DNA of 41,670 nt. Origin: CAYFUF01 sp964394795 (lineage in GTDB: Bacteria > Bacillota > Clostridia > Tissierellales > Peptoniphilaceae). Positions 29,760 to 39,198 of this stretch are shown here, in pieces. The DNA lies in NCBI GenBank assembly GCA_964394795.1, contig CAYMYX010000012.1, forward strand, positions 1 through 41,670. Direction: 5' to 3'. A program made the translations under genes and the position numbers. Numbering within the stretch: the first letter of the stretch is position 1; every line of letters starts with the position of its first letter. The notes below the pieces were generated by a model. It ran no database searches and was not told where the DNA came from. It saw only the letters and a program-made list of their open reading frames with translations.

Positions 29760-31160
29760 TTAGCCTCTGTCGTTTCTGTTCGTAGCGTTTTCGTTCTGTT
29801 GCTCTTCCTCGTCGTCCTCAGGATTGTAGAAAATCTTCACCCATTGGATACGCTTGTTTTCGATCTCCTCGATATAGAATCGGATGTTTTCGAACTCGAT
29901 GAAAGGTTGCTCCTCATCATCGGGGATTCGGCCCATCAGATAGAAGAGTAGGCCACCCAAGGTGTCAAAGTCTTCGGTTTCTTCATCGATTTCGGAACCG
30001 ATGTTGAAGTTGAGCTCCTTGATGGAGAGGGTCCCCTTGGCGTAGTAGGTGTAGGCGTTGGCCTTTTCAATCTCAGGTTCGTCGTGGTCGTACTCGTCGT
30101 CGATGTCACCGACGATTTCCTCAATGAGGTCTTCCATGGTGACGATACCGGAGAAACCACCGTACTCGTCGATGAGGACGGCCATGTGGCGATTATCCTG
30201 TTGGAGTTCGTTGAACAGGTCGTTGATATTCTTACGCTCAGGCACGAAGTAGGCTGGGCGGACAATATTCTTGATGTTGATGTTAGCAAAGCCTAGCTTG
30301 TAGGCTGCTTGGATGTAGTCCTTGATATAGAGGATACCGATAACATTATCGATTTCGTCCTCATAAACAGGAATTCTGGAGTAGCGAGCGCTCAACAACT
30401 CGTCGATATACTCGGTGTAGTCGTCCAGACAGTCGATGGCAAAGACCTCGGTTCTGGGCGTCATAATCTCTTCCGCAAACTTATCGTCGAAAGAAATTAC
30501 GGAATTAATCATCGCACTTTCTACTGTGTTAATCAGACCTTGACTTTGTCCGACCTGGACAATCGATCGGATATCGCTCATCGTTACTTGTTCTTCCACT
30601 TCTTCGATGCTAACGCCCATCAGCTTCAACACGCCGTTGGTAATCATCGAGAAGAGCTTCACGAGTGGGCTTAGCAAGCGGGAGGCAATCCATAGGGTGT
30701 TGACCGCCATGTAAGCAAAGCCTTCCGAATTTTGCAGCGCCAATCGCTTTGGCACTAATTCACCGAAGATAATCGTGATAAAAGAAAGTAGTAAGGTGAT
30801 TACGATTGTGGCAATTCCCTGTGCACTGGGAATGCCAGCACTATGGAAAAAGTCACCTAGATATGACGAAATACCTGTTGCAGCAGATGCTGAGTTGAAG
30901 AAGCCAGCCAATGTGATACAGATTTGAATAACCGACAAGAAACGAGAAGGATCTTCCAGCAAGGCTAAGATTTTCCTTGCCTTCTTGTTTCCCTCTTCCG
31001 CTTTCTCCTTCTGCCTGTTAACGTCCACGTTAACGAGGGCCATCTCCGATGCTGCAAAAAAGGCATTAACTAAGATAAGTACTAAAATAATAACTAATTG
31101 AATCGCAAGACTCGAGCCATCCCCCGGGTCTGAAGCTTGCGCTACCTGCGCTCCGTCCAT
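29760..31160 (-). CDS. CNNM/CorC-family transporter (DUF21, CBS pair, CorC_HlyC domain)
   Basis: A 466-residue membrane protein in the family of MpfA/PaeA and HlyC-type proteins, associated with magnesium or polyamine efflux. DUF21 (about 15-205) contains four hydrophobic segments including NAFFAASEMALVNVDVNR. A CBS pair follows (about 225-345, with EIMTPRTEVFAID and MAVLIDEYGGFSGIVTMEDLIEEIVGDI). The C-terminal CorC_HlyC domain (about 370-450) includes FDTLGGLLFYLMGRIP. The acidic/Asn-rich tail is unremarkable. ATG 31160 has AAGGAGGAATGA upstream. It appears monocistronic, bounded by the inverted-repeat element downstream. Confidence 0.92.
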   Translation of the reverse strand: MDGAQVAQASDPGDGSSLAIQLVIILVLILVNAFFAASEMALVNVDVNRQKEKAEEGNKKARKILALLEDPSRFLSVIQICITLAGFFNSASAATGISSYLGDFFHSAGIPSAQGIATIVITLLLSFITIIFGELVPKRLALQNSEGFAYMAVNTLWIASRLLSPLVKLFSMITNGVLKLMGVSIEEVEEQVTMSDIRSIVQVGQSQGLINTVESAMINSVISFDDKFAEEIMTPRTEVFAIDCLDDYTEYIDELLSARYSRIPVYEDEIDNVIGILYIKDYIQAAYKLGFANINIKNIVRPAYFVPERKNINDLFNELQQDNRHMAVLIDEYGGFSGIVTMEDLIEEIVGDIDDEYDHDEPEIEKANAYTYYAKGTLSIKELNFNIGSEIDEETEDFDTLGGLLFYLMGRIPDDEEQPFIEFENIRFYIEEIENKRIQWVKIFYNPEDDEEEQQNENATNRNDRG

Positions 31161-31270
31161 TCATTCCTCCTTGATATAATAGGTTGCTTCTTTGGGCAGA
31201 ATTTGGTCCTTTGGGGACTTTCTTCCCTATTCTGGCGTACAACTTGTCCAGAATACTATTAGTCTACCAT

Positions 31271-31318
31271 AAAAAGGTGATACTAACTACATTTTGCACA
31301 TATAGTGAGTATCACCTT
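31271..31318 (-). terminator. Terminator of the PPC-ttcA-uppP operon
   Basis: On the minus strand AAGGTGATACT and AGTATCACCTT pair (11 bp) around a 23-base loop and are followed by TTTTTA. The loop is long, so efficiency is uncertain. Confidence 0.65.
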
Positions 31319-31361
31319 CGAAAATTATTCTTATGGATGGGGGCCATATACCTAACCCAAA

Positions 31362-32249
31362 CTAATTAAAGACCCCAAAAGCGAAGAAAAGGATTAATAG
31401 TAGCGACAAACCAATTCGGTAGTAACCAAAGACCTTGAAGTCGTTGTTTTGGATGTAGGCCATGAACTTGCGAATAACCAAATAGGCGACAATAAAGGAA
31501 AGGATAAAGCCGACCAAGATGAGCATCCACTGGTAAGCCGAGAAATTCCCCAGATTCTTCACTACCTTTAGGAAGGTTGCTCCCAGCATGGTGGGGATAG
31601 CAATGAAGAAACTGAACTCGGCGGCGGCGACTCGGCTGGCTCCGAGGAGCATGGCCCCAATGATGGTGGCTGCAGACCGGGACGTGCCGGGAATCATCGC
31701 CAAGCATTGGAAGAGTCCGATAAGGAGGGCGATCTGGTAGGTAAAGTCGTTTGCCGATTGGAAGCGGGTGGTCTGTCTCTTGGCGTTCCAGTTTTCGATG
31801 ACAATCAGGAGGACACCGTAAACGAGGAGGGTCACGATGACTACCTCGACGCGCATCAGGTGTTCATCGATGAAGTCGTCGAAGAGGAGGCCGAGTACGG
31901 CGGCGGGGATAACCCCGACGATGACCTTCTTCCAGAGGTCGACGGTTTTCTTATCGTAGTGCTGGATCCGGTACCAAGTTCTCGTTTGCCAATTCCAGTC
32001 CTTGTACTTGGCTGGAGTTCTCCGAATATCGAGCTTCTTTTCGCTGATGGGATTCAGCCGGTCGAAGAAGACGACGACTACTGAGAGGATGGCCCCCAAC
32101 TGAATGATGATATTGAAGGCATTGGCAAAGCTGGCCGGTTCGAGGGAGACGAACTCGTTCACCAAAATGAGGTGGCCGGTCGAGCTGACGGGCAAGAATT
32201 CGGTGATTCCCTCCACTATTGATAAGAGTATTACTTTTAAAATATCCAT
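31362..32249 (-). CDS. uppP: Undecaprenyl-diphosphate phosphatase (UppP/BacA)
   Basis: A 295-residue integral membrane enzyme that dephosphorylates undecaprenyl pyrophosphate after each wall-polymer cycle and gives bacitracin tolerance. The two signature regions are intact: SIVEGITEFLPVSSTGHLIL at the N-terminus, and PGTSRSAATIIGAMLLGASRVAAAEFSFF in the C-terminal half. The insert between them (about 60-110) is longer and more charged than usual, containing KLDIRRTPAKYKDWNWQ. ATG 32249 has AAGGA upstream and follows the ttcA stop by two bases. Together with popT it covers two steps of lipid-carrier recycling, at different loci. Confidence 0.94.
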   Translation of the reverse strand: MDILKVILLSIVEGITEFLPVSSTGHLILVNEFVSLEPASFANAFNIIIQLGAILSVVVVFFDRLNPISEKKLDIRRTPAKYKDWNWQTRTWYRIQHYDKKTVDLWKKVIVGVIPAAVLGLLFDDFIDEHLMRVEVVIVTLLVYGVLLIVIENWNAKRQTTRFQSANDFTYQIALLIGLFQCLAMIPGTSRSAATIIGAMLLGASRVAAAEFSFFIAIPTMLGATFLKVVKNLGNFSAYQWMLILVGFILSFIVAYLVIRKFMAYIQNNDFKVFGYYRIGLSLLLILFFAFGVFN

Positions 32250-32251
32250 TT

Positions 32252-33184
32252 TTAATCCTTAAATCGTTCGAGAAAAGAGTGCCTTTCCCCGTCTTTGGTG
32301 TAGCCTAATACGGCATCTGCGGCGACGTTTTCTCCGCTGCGGAAGATGGACATCTCCACATTGGGATTGTCTTCTTTCATCTGCTTTATCAGGTCTTTAA
32401 TCTGCCTGCGCTGGGAACTTTCTGGTGCTTGGGTGACTGTGCAGGCGCAGTCCAGCGCCTTGAGACCGGAATAATTTCGCCATGCGATAATGTCTTCCTC
32501 GTGGACGAGGTAGAGGGGGCGGATCAGCTCCATGTTGTCAAAGTTTGTGGAGACCAGCTTAGGCATCATGATCTTGTAGTTGCCGGACCAGAGGACGTTT
32601 AAGAGGGTCGTTTCGATGACATCATTAAAGTGGTGGCCGAGGGCTAACTTGGTACACCCCATCTCCTGAGCCTTGGCATAGAGGAAGCCCCTCCGCATCC
32701 TGGCGCACAGGTAGCAAGGCTTGCCCTTGGAGGATTCAGAGACGGCAAAGATATTGGAATCGAAAATCCGGGCAGGGATGCCCAACCAAGCCAAGTTAAA
32801 CTCCATCAGCTTGCGGTTAACTTCCGCGTAACCGGGATCCATACAGAAGAATTCCAACTCGAAGTCGAAGTCACCGTACTTTTGGATGGCCTGAAAAAGC
32901 TTAGCTGCAAGGAGGCTGTCCTTGCCGCCGGAAATGGCGACACCGATCTTGTCCCCTTCCTTGAAGAGCTCGTAATCGCGGATTGCCTTCGTAAACTTGG
33001 AGGTGGTCGCGTTGCGGAACTTCTTTTGGAGGGACCGCTCGATTTCATCTAAAGGCTTTAGGTCCTGCCCCCAGGTGGCATATTCTTCGGGAAAACTGAG
33101 CTTGACCTTGTCTTCGTGGGACAGGTCGGCTTTGCCCGCTTCTTGGGCAACCCGGTCGACCCGTTCTAGTATTGTTTCATTCAT
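32252..33184 (-). CDS. TtcA-family tRNA thiolation enzyme (PP-loop ATPase)
   Basis: A 310-residue protein with the PP-loop SGGKDSLLAAKLF (about residue 84) and cysteines arranged as in TtcA: CYLC after the PP-loop domain, and CAC further on. These typically hold an iron-sulfur cluster used for tRNA 2-thiocytidine formation. LGHHFNDVIETTLLNVL is the conserved histidine-rich segment. An N-terminal extension of about 55 residues precedes the usual TtcA start. ATG 33184 has only a weak SD. Substrate base and position are not certain; related PP-loop enzymes (TtuA-type) thiolate other uridines. It is followed almost immediately by uppP. Confidence 0.82.
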   Translation of the reverse strand: MNETILERVDRVAQEAGKADLSHEDKVKLSFPEEYATWGQDLKPLDEIERSLQKKFRNATTSKFTKAIRDYELFKEGDKIGVAISGGKDSLLAAKLFQAIQKYGDFDFELEFFCMDPGYAEVNRKLMEFNLAWLGIPARIFDSNIFAVSESSKGKPCYLCARMRRGFLYAKAQEMGCTKLALGHHFNDVIETTLLNVLWSGNYKIMMPKLVSTNFDNMELIRPLYLVHEEDIIAWRNYSGLKALDCACTVTQAPESSQRRQIKDLIKQMKEDNPNVEMSIFRSGENVAADAVLGYTKDGERHSFLERFKD

Positions 33185-33225
33185 TCGTTAACTTTCACAT
33201 CTTCCTAAGTTATCCGGCTTTTCAG

Positions 33226-33648
33226 TTAGGAAAAGTCCAGAAGGTTCAAGCCGGTGACATCATCCTTATAGCGGTCGACTTCCCCATCGAGAAGTTGGAC
33301 GACAAGCTCGCTTGTACCGGAGATTAAGGCCTTATTCAGGTGCCCACCAACAACGGACCCGTCGAAACGGCCAAAGTTGGCATGAAGGTGGACATATTCC
33401 TCCCCATTCATCGTCGAGAAGTTGCCTGCTAAACTGGTCAATTCCAGCTCTTCCTGATACGTATTCTGATAATATTTCTGCTCTTCCACGCTATATACGC
33501 CGATGGTCACATCATCTGCCGCTCCGATACCGGATACGGTCGCCAGCTTAATCTCTTCCGCCTTGGCAAATTCCATCAGCTTTTCGACGAGCTCTTCTCC
33601 GCGGTTAATGCGGACCATATAGGCGTTACCAAACTTTTTGTAATCCAT
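33226..33648 (-). CDS. PPC (DUF296) domain protein
   Basis: A 140-residue single-domain protein of the plants-and-prokaryotes conserved (PPC/DUF296) family. It has the family's metal-type histidines in VHLHANFGRFDGSVVGGHL and the trimer-forming beta strands. Bacterial members lack AT-hooks and their role is unknown. The start is ATG 33648 with AAAAGGAG upstream. It is the first gene of a probable three-gene operon with the tRNA thiolase and uppP, without obvious functional link. Confidence 0.87.
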   Translation of the reverse strand: MDYKKFGNAYMVRINRGEELVEKLMEFAKAEEIKLATVSGIGAADDVTIGVYSVEEQKYYQNTYQEELELTSLAGNFSTMNGEEYVHLHANFGRFDGSVVGGHLNKALISGTSELVVQLLDGEVDRYKDDVTGLNLLDFS

Positions 33649-33751
33649 GTTGTCTCCTTTTCTCATTAAATCTAGTGAATCGATTCGGGCCATTCTCTAG
33701 CCCAAAATTCTTTATGTTGTCTTTGGTGGACCTCAATCCACGCGCCCATCC

Positions 33752-33780
33752 ATCATAATATAGGGGGCGAAATTCATCAA
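33752..33780 (-). promoter_or_regulatory. Promoter of the PPC-ttcA-uppP operon
   Basis: On the minus strand TTGATG (33775-33780), a 17-base spacer and TATGAT (33752-33757). The leader of about 95 bases contains a small hairpin GTGGA/TCCAC (about 33725-33741). Confidence 0.6.
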
Positions 33781-33790
33781 ATGTCTTGAC

Positions 33791-35242
33791 CTATATCTTA
33801 TTGGTCCACGTATGTGGACTCAACAGGATAATCATGGGGAAAATCTCCAAACGGCCAATAATCATGGCGAAGGATAGCACCGTCTTGATGAAGGGGCTGA
33901 ATTCGGCATAGGAACCCGAGGGCCCGACCATACCTAATCCTGGTCCAACGTTGTTGAAGGTTGCCGCCACCGCTGAGAAGGCGGAGATGAAGTCCTGTGT
34001 TTCCAAGCTGACTAAGAAGGTGAAGAAGATAAAGAGCAAGATATAGATGACTAGGTAGCTGAAGATAGTCTGGAGCATATCGTTGCCTACCCGTCGCCCC
34101 TCTTCCTGAATTGGCACAACTCGGTTGGGCCTTAACGTTCGCTTTAACTCCGCCCAGGAGGCTTTGATCAGAATCATGACCCTTGAAACCTTGAGACCGC
34201 CTGCGGTTGACCCGGCCATACCACCCACAAACATCACCAAAAGGAGGACCATTTGAGAGAAGAGGGGCCACTGGTCGAAGAGGGCGGTGGAGTAGCCCGT
34301 TGTCGAAATCAGGGACGTGACGCTGAAAAAGGAATCACGAAGGCCTTGCAAAACATCGTAGTTGTTGAAGGCGAGGTCGATGGTGATCAGGAGGATGGCC
34401 CCCAAAATGATACCGAGATACCACTTCAACTCCTCGCTTTTTAAGGCTTGCTTCACTTTCCCTTTGAGAATCATGTAGTAGAGGGTAAAGTTGATGCCAA
34501 AGAGGACCATGCCGACGCCCAACACTATCTCGATGGCCAAATTATTGTAAGGGGCGATGCTGCCGTTTAGTACGCCAAAGCCACCTGTTCCGGCTGTTCC
34601 GAAAGATAGGAGGAAGGCATCGAAAAGGGGCGCCCCGGCAATCACGAGCAGGACGACAAAAACCAGCATCATGACGAGATAAATCAGATAGAGGATTCGG
34701 GCGATATGGGAAAGTCGAGACACAATCTTACCGAAGCTAGGACCTGGCATCTCCGCCCGCATTATGTGGACGGAAGAGGAGTCGACTTCGGGAAGGATGG
34801 CCATAACGAAGACCAACACACCCATGCCCCCAATAAAGTGAGTGAAGCTCCGCCAGAAGAGACTGGAGTGGGCTAAGGCTTCCACATCGAGTAGGATGCT
34901 GGCACCCGTTGTGGTAAAGCCACTGGAAGTTTCAAAGAAAGCATCGACAATATTGGGAATGTCCCCGTTGATGACAAAGGGCAAGCCGCCAAAGAAGGAG
35001 GCAAGAATCCAGGCCAAGGAAACAATGATAAAGGCTTCTTTGACGTAGAACTGTTTATTGTCGACGGGAACTCGAGTCATCGCGTAGCCGATTGCCATCG
35101 TTCCGGCGCCAACCCCCAGAAAGCTCAAGATGTGGCGGAGGTCTTCACGATAGAGTAGGCTCACCAAGAAAGGCAGAACCATCAACCCACCGATCGACAT
35201 CAAGATATATCCTAGGGTATAGCGAATCATATGTTTATTCAC
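33791..35242 (-). CDS. trkH: Potassium uptake protein, membrane subunit TrkH
   Basis: A 483-residue membrane protein of the TrkH/KtrB superfamily. Four pore-loop repeats with the filter glycines are visible: SSGFTTTGAS, GTAGTGGFG, LISTTGYST and FNNVGPGLG. The length and an extra N-terminal helix pair fit TrkH rather than KtrB. The apparent start is GTG 35242; an ATG lies four codons later and SD support is weak, so coupling to the preceding trkA is likely (10-base gap). Takes up K+ together with TrkA. Confidence 0.94.
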   Translation of the reverse strand: MNKHMIRYTLGYILMSIGGLMVLPFLVSLLYREDLRHILSFLGVGAGTMAIGYAMTRVPVDNKQFYVKEAFIIVSLAWILASFFGGLPFVINGDIPNIVDAFFETSSGFTTTGASILLDVEALAHSSLFWRSFTHFIGGMGVLVFVMAILPEVDSSSVHIMRAEMPGPSFGKIVSRLSHIARILYLIYLVMMLVFVVLLVIAGAPLFDAFLLSFGTAGTGGFGVLNGSIAPYNNLAIEIVLGVGMVLFGINFTLYYMILKGKVKQALKSEELKWYLGIILGAILLITIDLAFNNYDVLQGLRDSFFSVTSLISTTGYSTALFDQWPLFSQMVLLLVMFVGGMAGSTAGGLKVSRVMILIKASWAELKRTLRPNRVVPIQEEGRRVGNDMLQTIFSYLVIYILLFIFFTFLVSLETQDFISAFSAVAATFNNVGPGLGMVGPSGSYAEFSPFIKTVLSFAMIIGRLEIFPMIILLSPHTWTNKI

Positions 35243-35252
35243 AAGGCTAACC

Positions 35253-36608
35253 CTACCGATCTATGATGTCGTCGACATCTTCTAAGGATTTTTGCTTGGT
35301 GATAACCAGGATGTGGTCCCCCACCTTGATCTCATCGTCTCCCGTTGGGAAGATGAGGTCATCTTTACGAAGGATATAAGCGACTAAGAGGCTTGGTTTT
35401 GTTTTTAATTCTTTCAATGGAATACCAATAACATCGCTCCCCGATTTCACCTGGAATTGTAGGGCTTCTACTTCGTAGTCACCAAATCGGTATAGGGCTT
35501 CCACGTTGGAACCGGAGGAATTCTTTAAAGCGCGAACCGTTCGCAGAATGTTGTTTGAGGCAACGTTCTTCGGCGTGATGATGGTTTGGAGGTCCATGTG
35601 GCCCAATATTTTTAGGAGGTCCGTTCTTGACACCTTGGTCATGACCTTCTTTACGCCGACAGATAAGGCGTATAAAGAACTCAAGATATTTTCCTCATCG
35701 ATGCCGGTCATGCTGACCACCGCATCGAAGTTTTGTATTCTTTCTTCATCGAGGAGGGTTTGGTCTGTGCCGTCACCATGGATAATGATAGCGTTAGGGA
35801 AATCGTGGCTCAGGTTTTCCGCCTTCGTTCTGTCGATTTCGATGACCTTGATATCCAAGTCTACCTTTCTCAAGAAGCGAAGAAGATTGTACGTGACACG
35901 GCCCCCACCGATAACCAAGAGAGTTTTGATTCTCTCCATCTCATAACCGGACTTCTCATAGAAGCGGTTGATATTCTCCTTGGAACCGGTAACGTAGACG
36001 TGGTCTCCCTCACATAGCACCGTGTCACCTGTCGGAATCAAGGTGTGCTGGTCCCTCGTTAGGGCACAGATTAACACATCAGCATACTGCTTTCTGAAGT
36101 TAATCAATGTTGTGCCGGCCAAAGAACTACCCTTCTTGATAATCAGCTCGACCATGGGCACCCTGCCGTGCTCGAACTGCTCAATACTGATTGCCTCCGG
36201 AAAACCCAAACCCTGGGCAATCAAACGACCACTTTCCATCTCGGGGTTGATCATCATATCAATGCCTAAGCTCTTCCGAATCATCTCATTATGGCTGCTA
36301 TACTTGGGCTTTCTCACCCTGGCGATGGTGTGCTTAGCGCCCAACTTCTTGGCGATCATCGAGCTGATAATGTTGATCTCGTCCTCCGCCGTAACCGCAA
36401 TAAAGATATCGCAGTTTTCGACGCCGGCTTCTACGAGATTTTCGTAGTCCGAACCGTCTCCTGCGATTCCCGTTATATCTATTTTGTTGATGATGTTTTC
36501 TAGGCGGGTAGCCTTCTGCTCAATCATGACGACGTTGTTGTCCTCCGCCGTCAATTCCCTCGCTATGGTTTCCCCTACTTTTCCGCCACCACTGATGACT
36601 ATGTCCAT
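35253..36608 (-). CDS. trkA: Potassium uptake regulatory subunit TrkA
   Basis: A 451-residue cytoplasmic protein with two RCK_N/RCK_C tandems: the first nucleotide-binding motif is IVISGGGKVGETIA at residue 3, the second LLVIGGGRVTYNLLR near residue 220. Each is followed by a TrkA-C domain (for example GSDVIGIPLKELKTKPSLLVAYILR near the end). It gates TrkH in response to bound ATP/ADP or NAD(H). The start is ATG 36608 with GAGGAGG nine bases upstream; the frame can be extended but without support. First gene of the trkA-trkH operon. Confidence 0.94.
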   Translation of the reverse strand: MDIVISGGGKVGETIARELTAEDNNVVMIEQKATRLENIINKIDITGIAGDGSDYENLVEAGVENCDIFIAVTAEDEINIISSMIAKKLGAKHTIARVRKPKYSSHNEMIRKSLGIDMMINPEMESGRLIAQGLGFPEAISIEQFEHGRVPMVELIIKKGSSLAGTTLINFRKQYADVLICALTRDQHTLIPTGDTVLCEGDHVYVTGSKENINRFYEKSGYEMERIKTLLVIGGGRVTYNLLRFLRKVDLDIKVIEIDRTKAENLSHDFPNAIIIHGDGTDQTLLDEERIQNFDAVVSMTGIDEENILSSLYALSVGVKKVMTKVSRTDLLKILGHMDLQTIITPKNVASNNILRTVRALKNSSGSNVEALYRFGDYEVEALQFQVKSGSDVIGIPLKELKTKPSLLVAYILRKDDLIFPTGDDEIKVGDHILVITKQKSLEDVDDIIDR

Positions 36609-36653
36609 TTCGCAAAGCCTCCTCTGCGGGTTATTTGTCACGTCAGTCTACTC

Positions 36654-36682
36654 GTTTTACTGTATTTTCTCCATAATATCAA
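36654..36682 (-). promoter_or_regulatory. trkA promoter
   Basis: On the minus strand TTGATA (36677-36682), a 17-base spacer and TAAAAC (36654-36659). Confidence 0.55.
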
Positions 36683-36711
36683 AAAGAGACCTACTTGAGA
36701 AAATTATTGAC

Positions 36712-36744
36712 AGAAAAACAGGCCCGCTACCACGCTTGGGCCTG
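36712..36744 (-). terminator. Terminator of the DUF4430/ECF operon
   Basis: On the minus strand CAGGCCC and GGGCCTG pair around a 12-base loop and are followed by TTTTT. The left arm and loop encode the last residues and the stop of the ECF fusion protein, so the coding region ends inside the terminator. Confidence 0.85.
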
Positions 36745-39198
36745 TATAAGTCCATATTTCACTTTGATTCTTTCTAACTTTTCAAGCATCGGCCGTCCTA
36801 GTACATAGAGAAAGAAAACCGTGGACACCGCGTGAACAATATCGAAGGGTAGTCCAGTCGCGTAGGAAGCGATAATCATCGGCAAGGTAATCTGTTGTTG
36901 GGCCATGAGCACAGCAGCCGGATTCATGATGCCGCCATAGATGAAAAAGGCGCTCAAGCCACCAAAAGTCAAGAGGCCTACTTGGCTGTTCTGTCCCCTA
37001 ACCCATCGGAATACAAGACCAGCCAAAAAGCCAATAATGCCCATGGCGAACATTTGCCAAGGGGTCCATGGCCCTTGGCCCGAAAAGATATTCGACAACA
37101 GCATGGAGGATGACCCAATCAGGAAGCCAGACTCGGCTCCAAGGGCAATCCCGCCAATAATGGTAATTGCCACCGTCGGCTTGAACTGGGGCAGCATGAA
37201 GAAAGCAGCCCGTCCCGCCACGGCGATGACAACCAGAACTCCGATGACCACCAATTCCCTTGCTTGGGGCTTCCGCCCCTCGAAGCTGAGGAAGAAGGGC
37301 AGCATCACCTGAATGATGATCGCCAGAGATATCCACAGGTATTTCCGGTCGTTCAGATAGCGAATGCCGAGAAAGATGGTCAATGGAATCGTCAGCAGGA
37401 TGAGCACCAACGCCAACTTCGTTCTAGTCGGCAGGGGGCCCTTATTTACTTTGGCTACGGTTAGCTTTTCCGTTTCTGTTTCAAGTTTGGGCAAGTGGAA
37501 GGCCTCGATTTCCTCAAAACCGGATAAGTCCTTGGGCTCTTCAGGGTCGCCGCCACAGGCGGCGATAATGTGGTCCGCCCTTGTCGCCCTCGGTAACACT
37601 TCCCTAGCCATCCTATTCGCCTGACTCGTATAAAAGTTATTCCCGGCAAAGAAGGTCTGACTGTCCTCGAAGGCAACGAAGCTTCCGTCGAAGAAGAGCC
37701 CGGTGTAATGAGCGTAGGAAGCGCAGAATTCCAGATCATGGGAGACCATGACGATGCAGAGTCCTTCTTTAAGAAGTTTCTGGATAATCGAAGCAAAGGT
37801 TGCCTTAAACTCTGCGTCTAGCCCCTTGGTTGGTTCATCTAAGAGTAAAATTCTTGGCTTCAACAGCAAGATTTTCGCCAAAGCCAATCGTTGCTGTTCC
37901 CCACCCGACAAATCATAGGGGTGCTGGTGGAGGAGGTCTTGAAGTTGGCAAAGGGCGACCACTTCCCCTAACTTGTACTTTCCTTCCTCTGAAGAATCCG
38001 CCATATCCTCCAACTCTTCCATTACAGTTTTTTTAACGAAGAGGGTCTGGGGATCTTGGGGAACGGCACCAATCAGCCCAAGGTATCGGTCCTTCTGAGA
38101 CAGGTTGTCGATAGGCTGTCCTTCAACGAGTAGGTCGCCTCGATAGGGCCGATTAACTCCGGATAAAAGAGAGAGGAGCGTGGTTTTTCCCGTCCCGTTT
38201 CCGCCAACGATTGCAGTTAGCTCGCCGGGATAGGCAACAAAGGAGGCGTCCTTGATCATATCGTCTCCCGCTTTCTCGTAGCGGAAGAAGGCGTGGCTGA
38301 GTTCCAAGCTTGGCTTTTTGTTTTCTCTGCTTGGTAGGGGATCAATGGGAACTTCTTGTAGTTGATGATCTTGGCTATAGTCCTGCAACCAAGTCCTTCC
38401 CTCACGGATGGTGATAGGCAAGGGCAGATCATTTTTCACCCGCCCATGGACTCGACTTGGTAAAGGCATAGCGGCAAAGAGAGGATGGTCTTCCTCGCTC
38501 AGGGTTTCGATGACTTGGCGAATCGTTCCTTGGGTGTGGACCTTCCCTTGATCTAAGACCACTAAACGGTCGGCCTTATCGATCACCTCCTCCAAGCGAT
38601 GCTCGCTGAGGAGGATGGTGGTCCCCAAGTTTTGGTTGATCTTCTTCAGCATGTCCAGAAAATTAGCTGCCGCGATGGGGTCCAACTGGCTGGTTGGTTC
38701 GTCGAGGAGGAGGACGGAGGGTTGCATGGCCATAATTCCCGCCAAATTCAGCATCTGCTTTTGGCCGCCTGAAAGAGAGGCAACGTCCTGGTAGAACCAG
38801 TGTTGGATGCCAAAAAAGGAGGCCATCTCCGCCACTCTCAACCTTATACTCTGATTGTCTAAACCCAAGCTTTCGAGTCCGAAGGCAAGCTCGTGCCAAA
38901 CCTTATCGGTCACCAGTTGGTTTTCCGGCCGTTGGAGGACGAAGCCAATCTTCTGGGCTTGGTCTCTTTGGTCCAACTCTTCCAATGGGCGTCCTTGGAA
39001 AAGAATCTGTCCTGACTTCTTCCCATGGGCGGCTAAAGTTGGCTTCAATTGGCGAAGGAGGGTGGTCTTGCCCGAACCCGACTTGCCTAGGAGGACGACA
39101 AACTCCCCTTCCTTGATGTCCAAATTGAGGCCGTACAACACTTTCCGATCACTTTCAGGATAGGAGAAACTTAAATCTTTAATTGTGTACGTTTCCAT
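36727..39198 (-). CDS. Fused ECF transporter: two ATPases plus S component in one chain
   Basis: An 823-residue protein. Domain 1 (about 1-250): Walker A LLGKSGSGKTTLL, Q-loop LQRPENQLV, LSGGQKQMLNLAG, LLLDEPTSQLDP. Domain 2 (about 290-545): VGGNGTGKTTLL, VPQDPQTLF, LSGGEQQRLALAK, LLLDEPTKGLDA. After a linker, residues about 595-823 contain about six membrane helices with IIGGIALGAESGFLIG and GQGPWTPWQMFAMGIIGFLAG, features of ECF S components. EcfA, EcfA' and S are normally separate chains. The gene overlaps ecfT by 28 bases; ATG 39198 has GGAGGAGG upstream. Being tied to a dedicated S domain, it should serve one substrate, plausibly a corrinoid given its DUF4430 partners. Confidence 0.9.
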   Translation of the reverse strand: METYTIKDLSFSYPESDRKVLYGLNLDIKEGEFVVLLGKSGSGKTTLLRQLKPTLAAHGKKSGQILFQGRPLEELDQRDQAQKIGFVLQRPENQLVTDKVWHELAFGLESLGLDNQSIRLRVAEMASFFGIQHWFYQDVASLSGGQKQMLNLAGIMAMQPSVLLLDEPTSQLDPIAAANFLDMLKKINQNLGTTILLSEHRLEEVIDKADRLVVLDQGKVHTQGTIRQVIETLSEEDHPLFAAMPLPSRVHGRVKNDLPLPITIREGRTWLQDYSQDHQLQEVPIDPLPSRENKKPSLELSHAFFRYEKAGDDMIKDASFVAYPGELTAIVGGNGTGKTTLLSLLSGVNRPYRGDLLVEGQPIDNLSQKDRYLGLIGAVPQDPQTLFVKKTVMEELEDMADSSEEGKYKLGEVVALCQLQDLLHQHPYDLSGGEQQRLALAKILLLKPRILLLDEPTKGLDAEFKATFASIIQKLLKEGLCIVMVSHDLEFCASYAHYTGLFFDGSFVAFEDSQTFFAGNNFYTSQANRMAREVLPRATRADHIIAACGGDPEEPKDLSGFEEIEAFHLPKLETETEKLTVAKVNKGPLPTRTKLALVLILLTIPLTIFLGIRYLNDRKYLWISLAIIIQVMLPFFLSFEGRKPQARELVVIGVLVVIAVAGRAAFFMLPQFKPTVAITIIGGIALGAESGFLIGSSSMLLSNIFSGQGPWTPWQMFAMGIIGFLAGLVFRWVRGQNSQVGLLTFGGLSAFFIYGGIMNPAAVLMAQQQITLPMIIASYATGLPFDIVHAVSTVFFLYVLGRPMLEKLERIKVKYGLIQAQAW

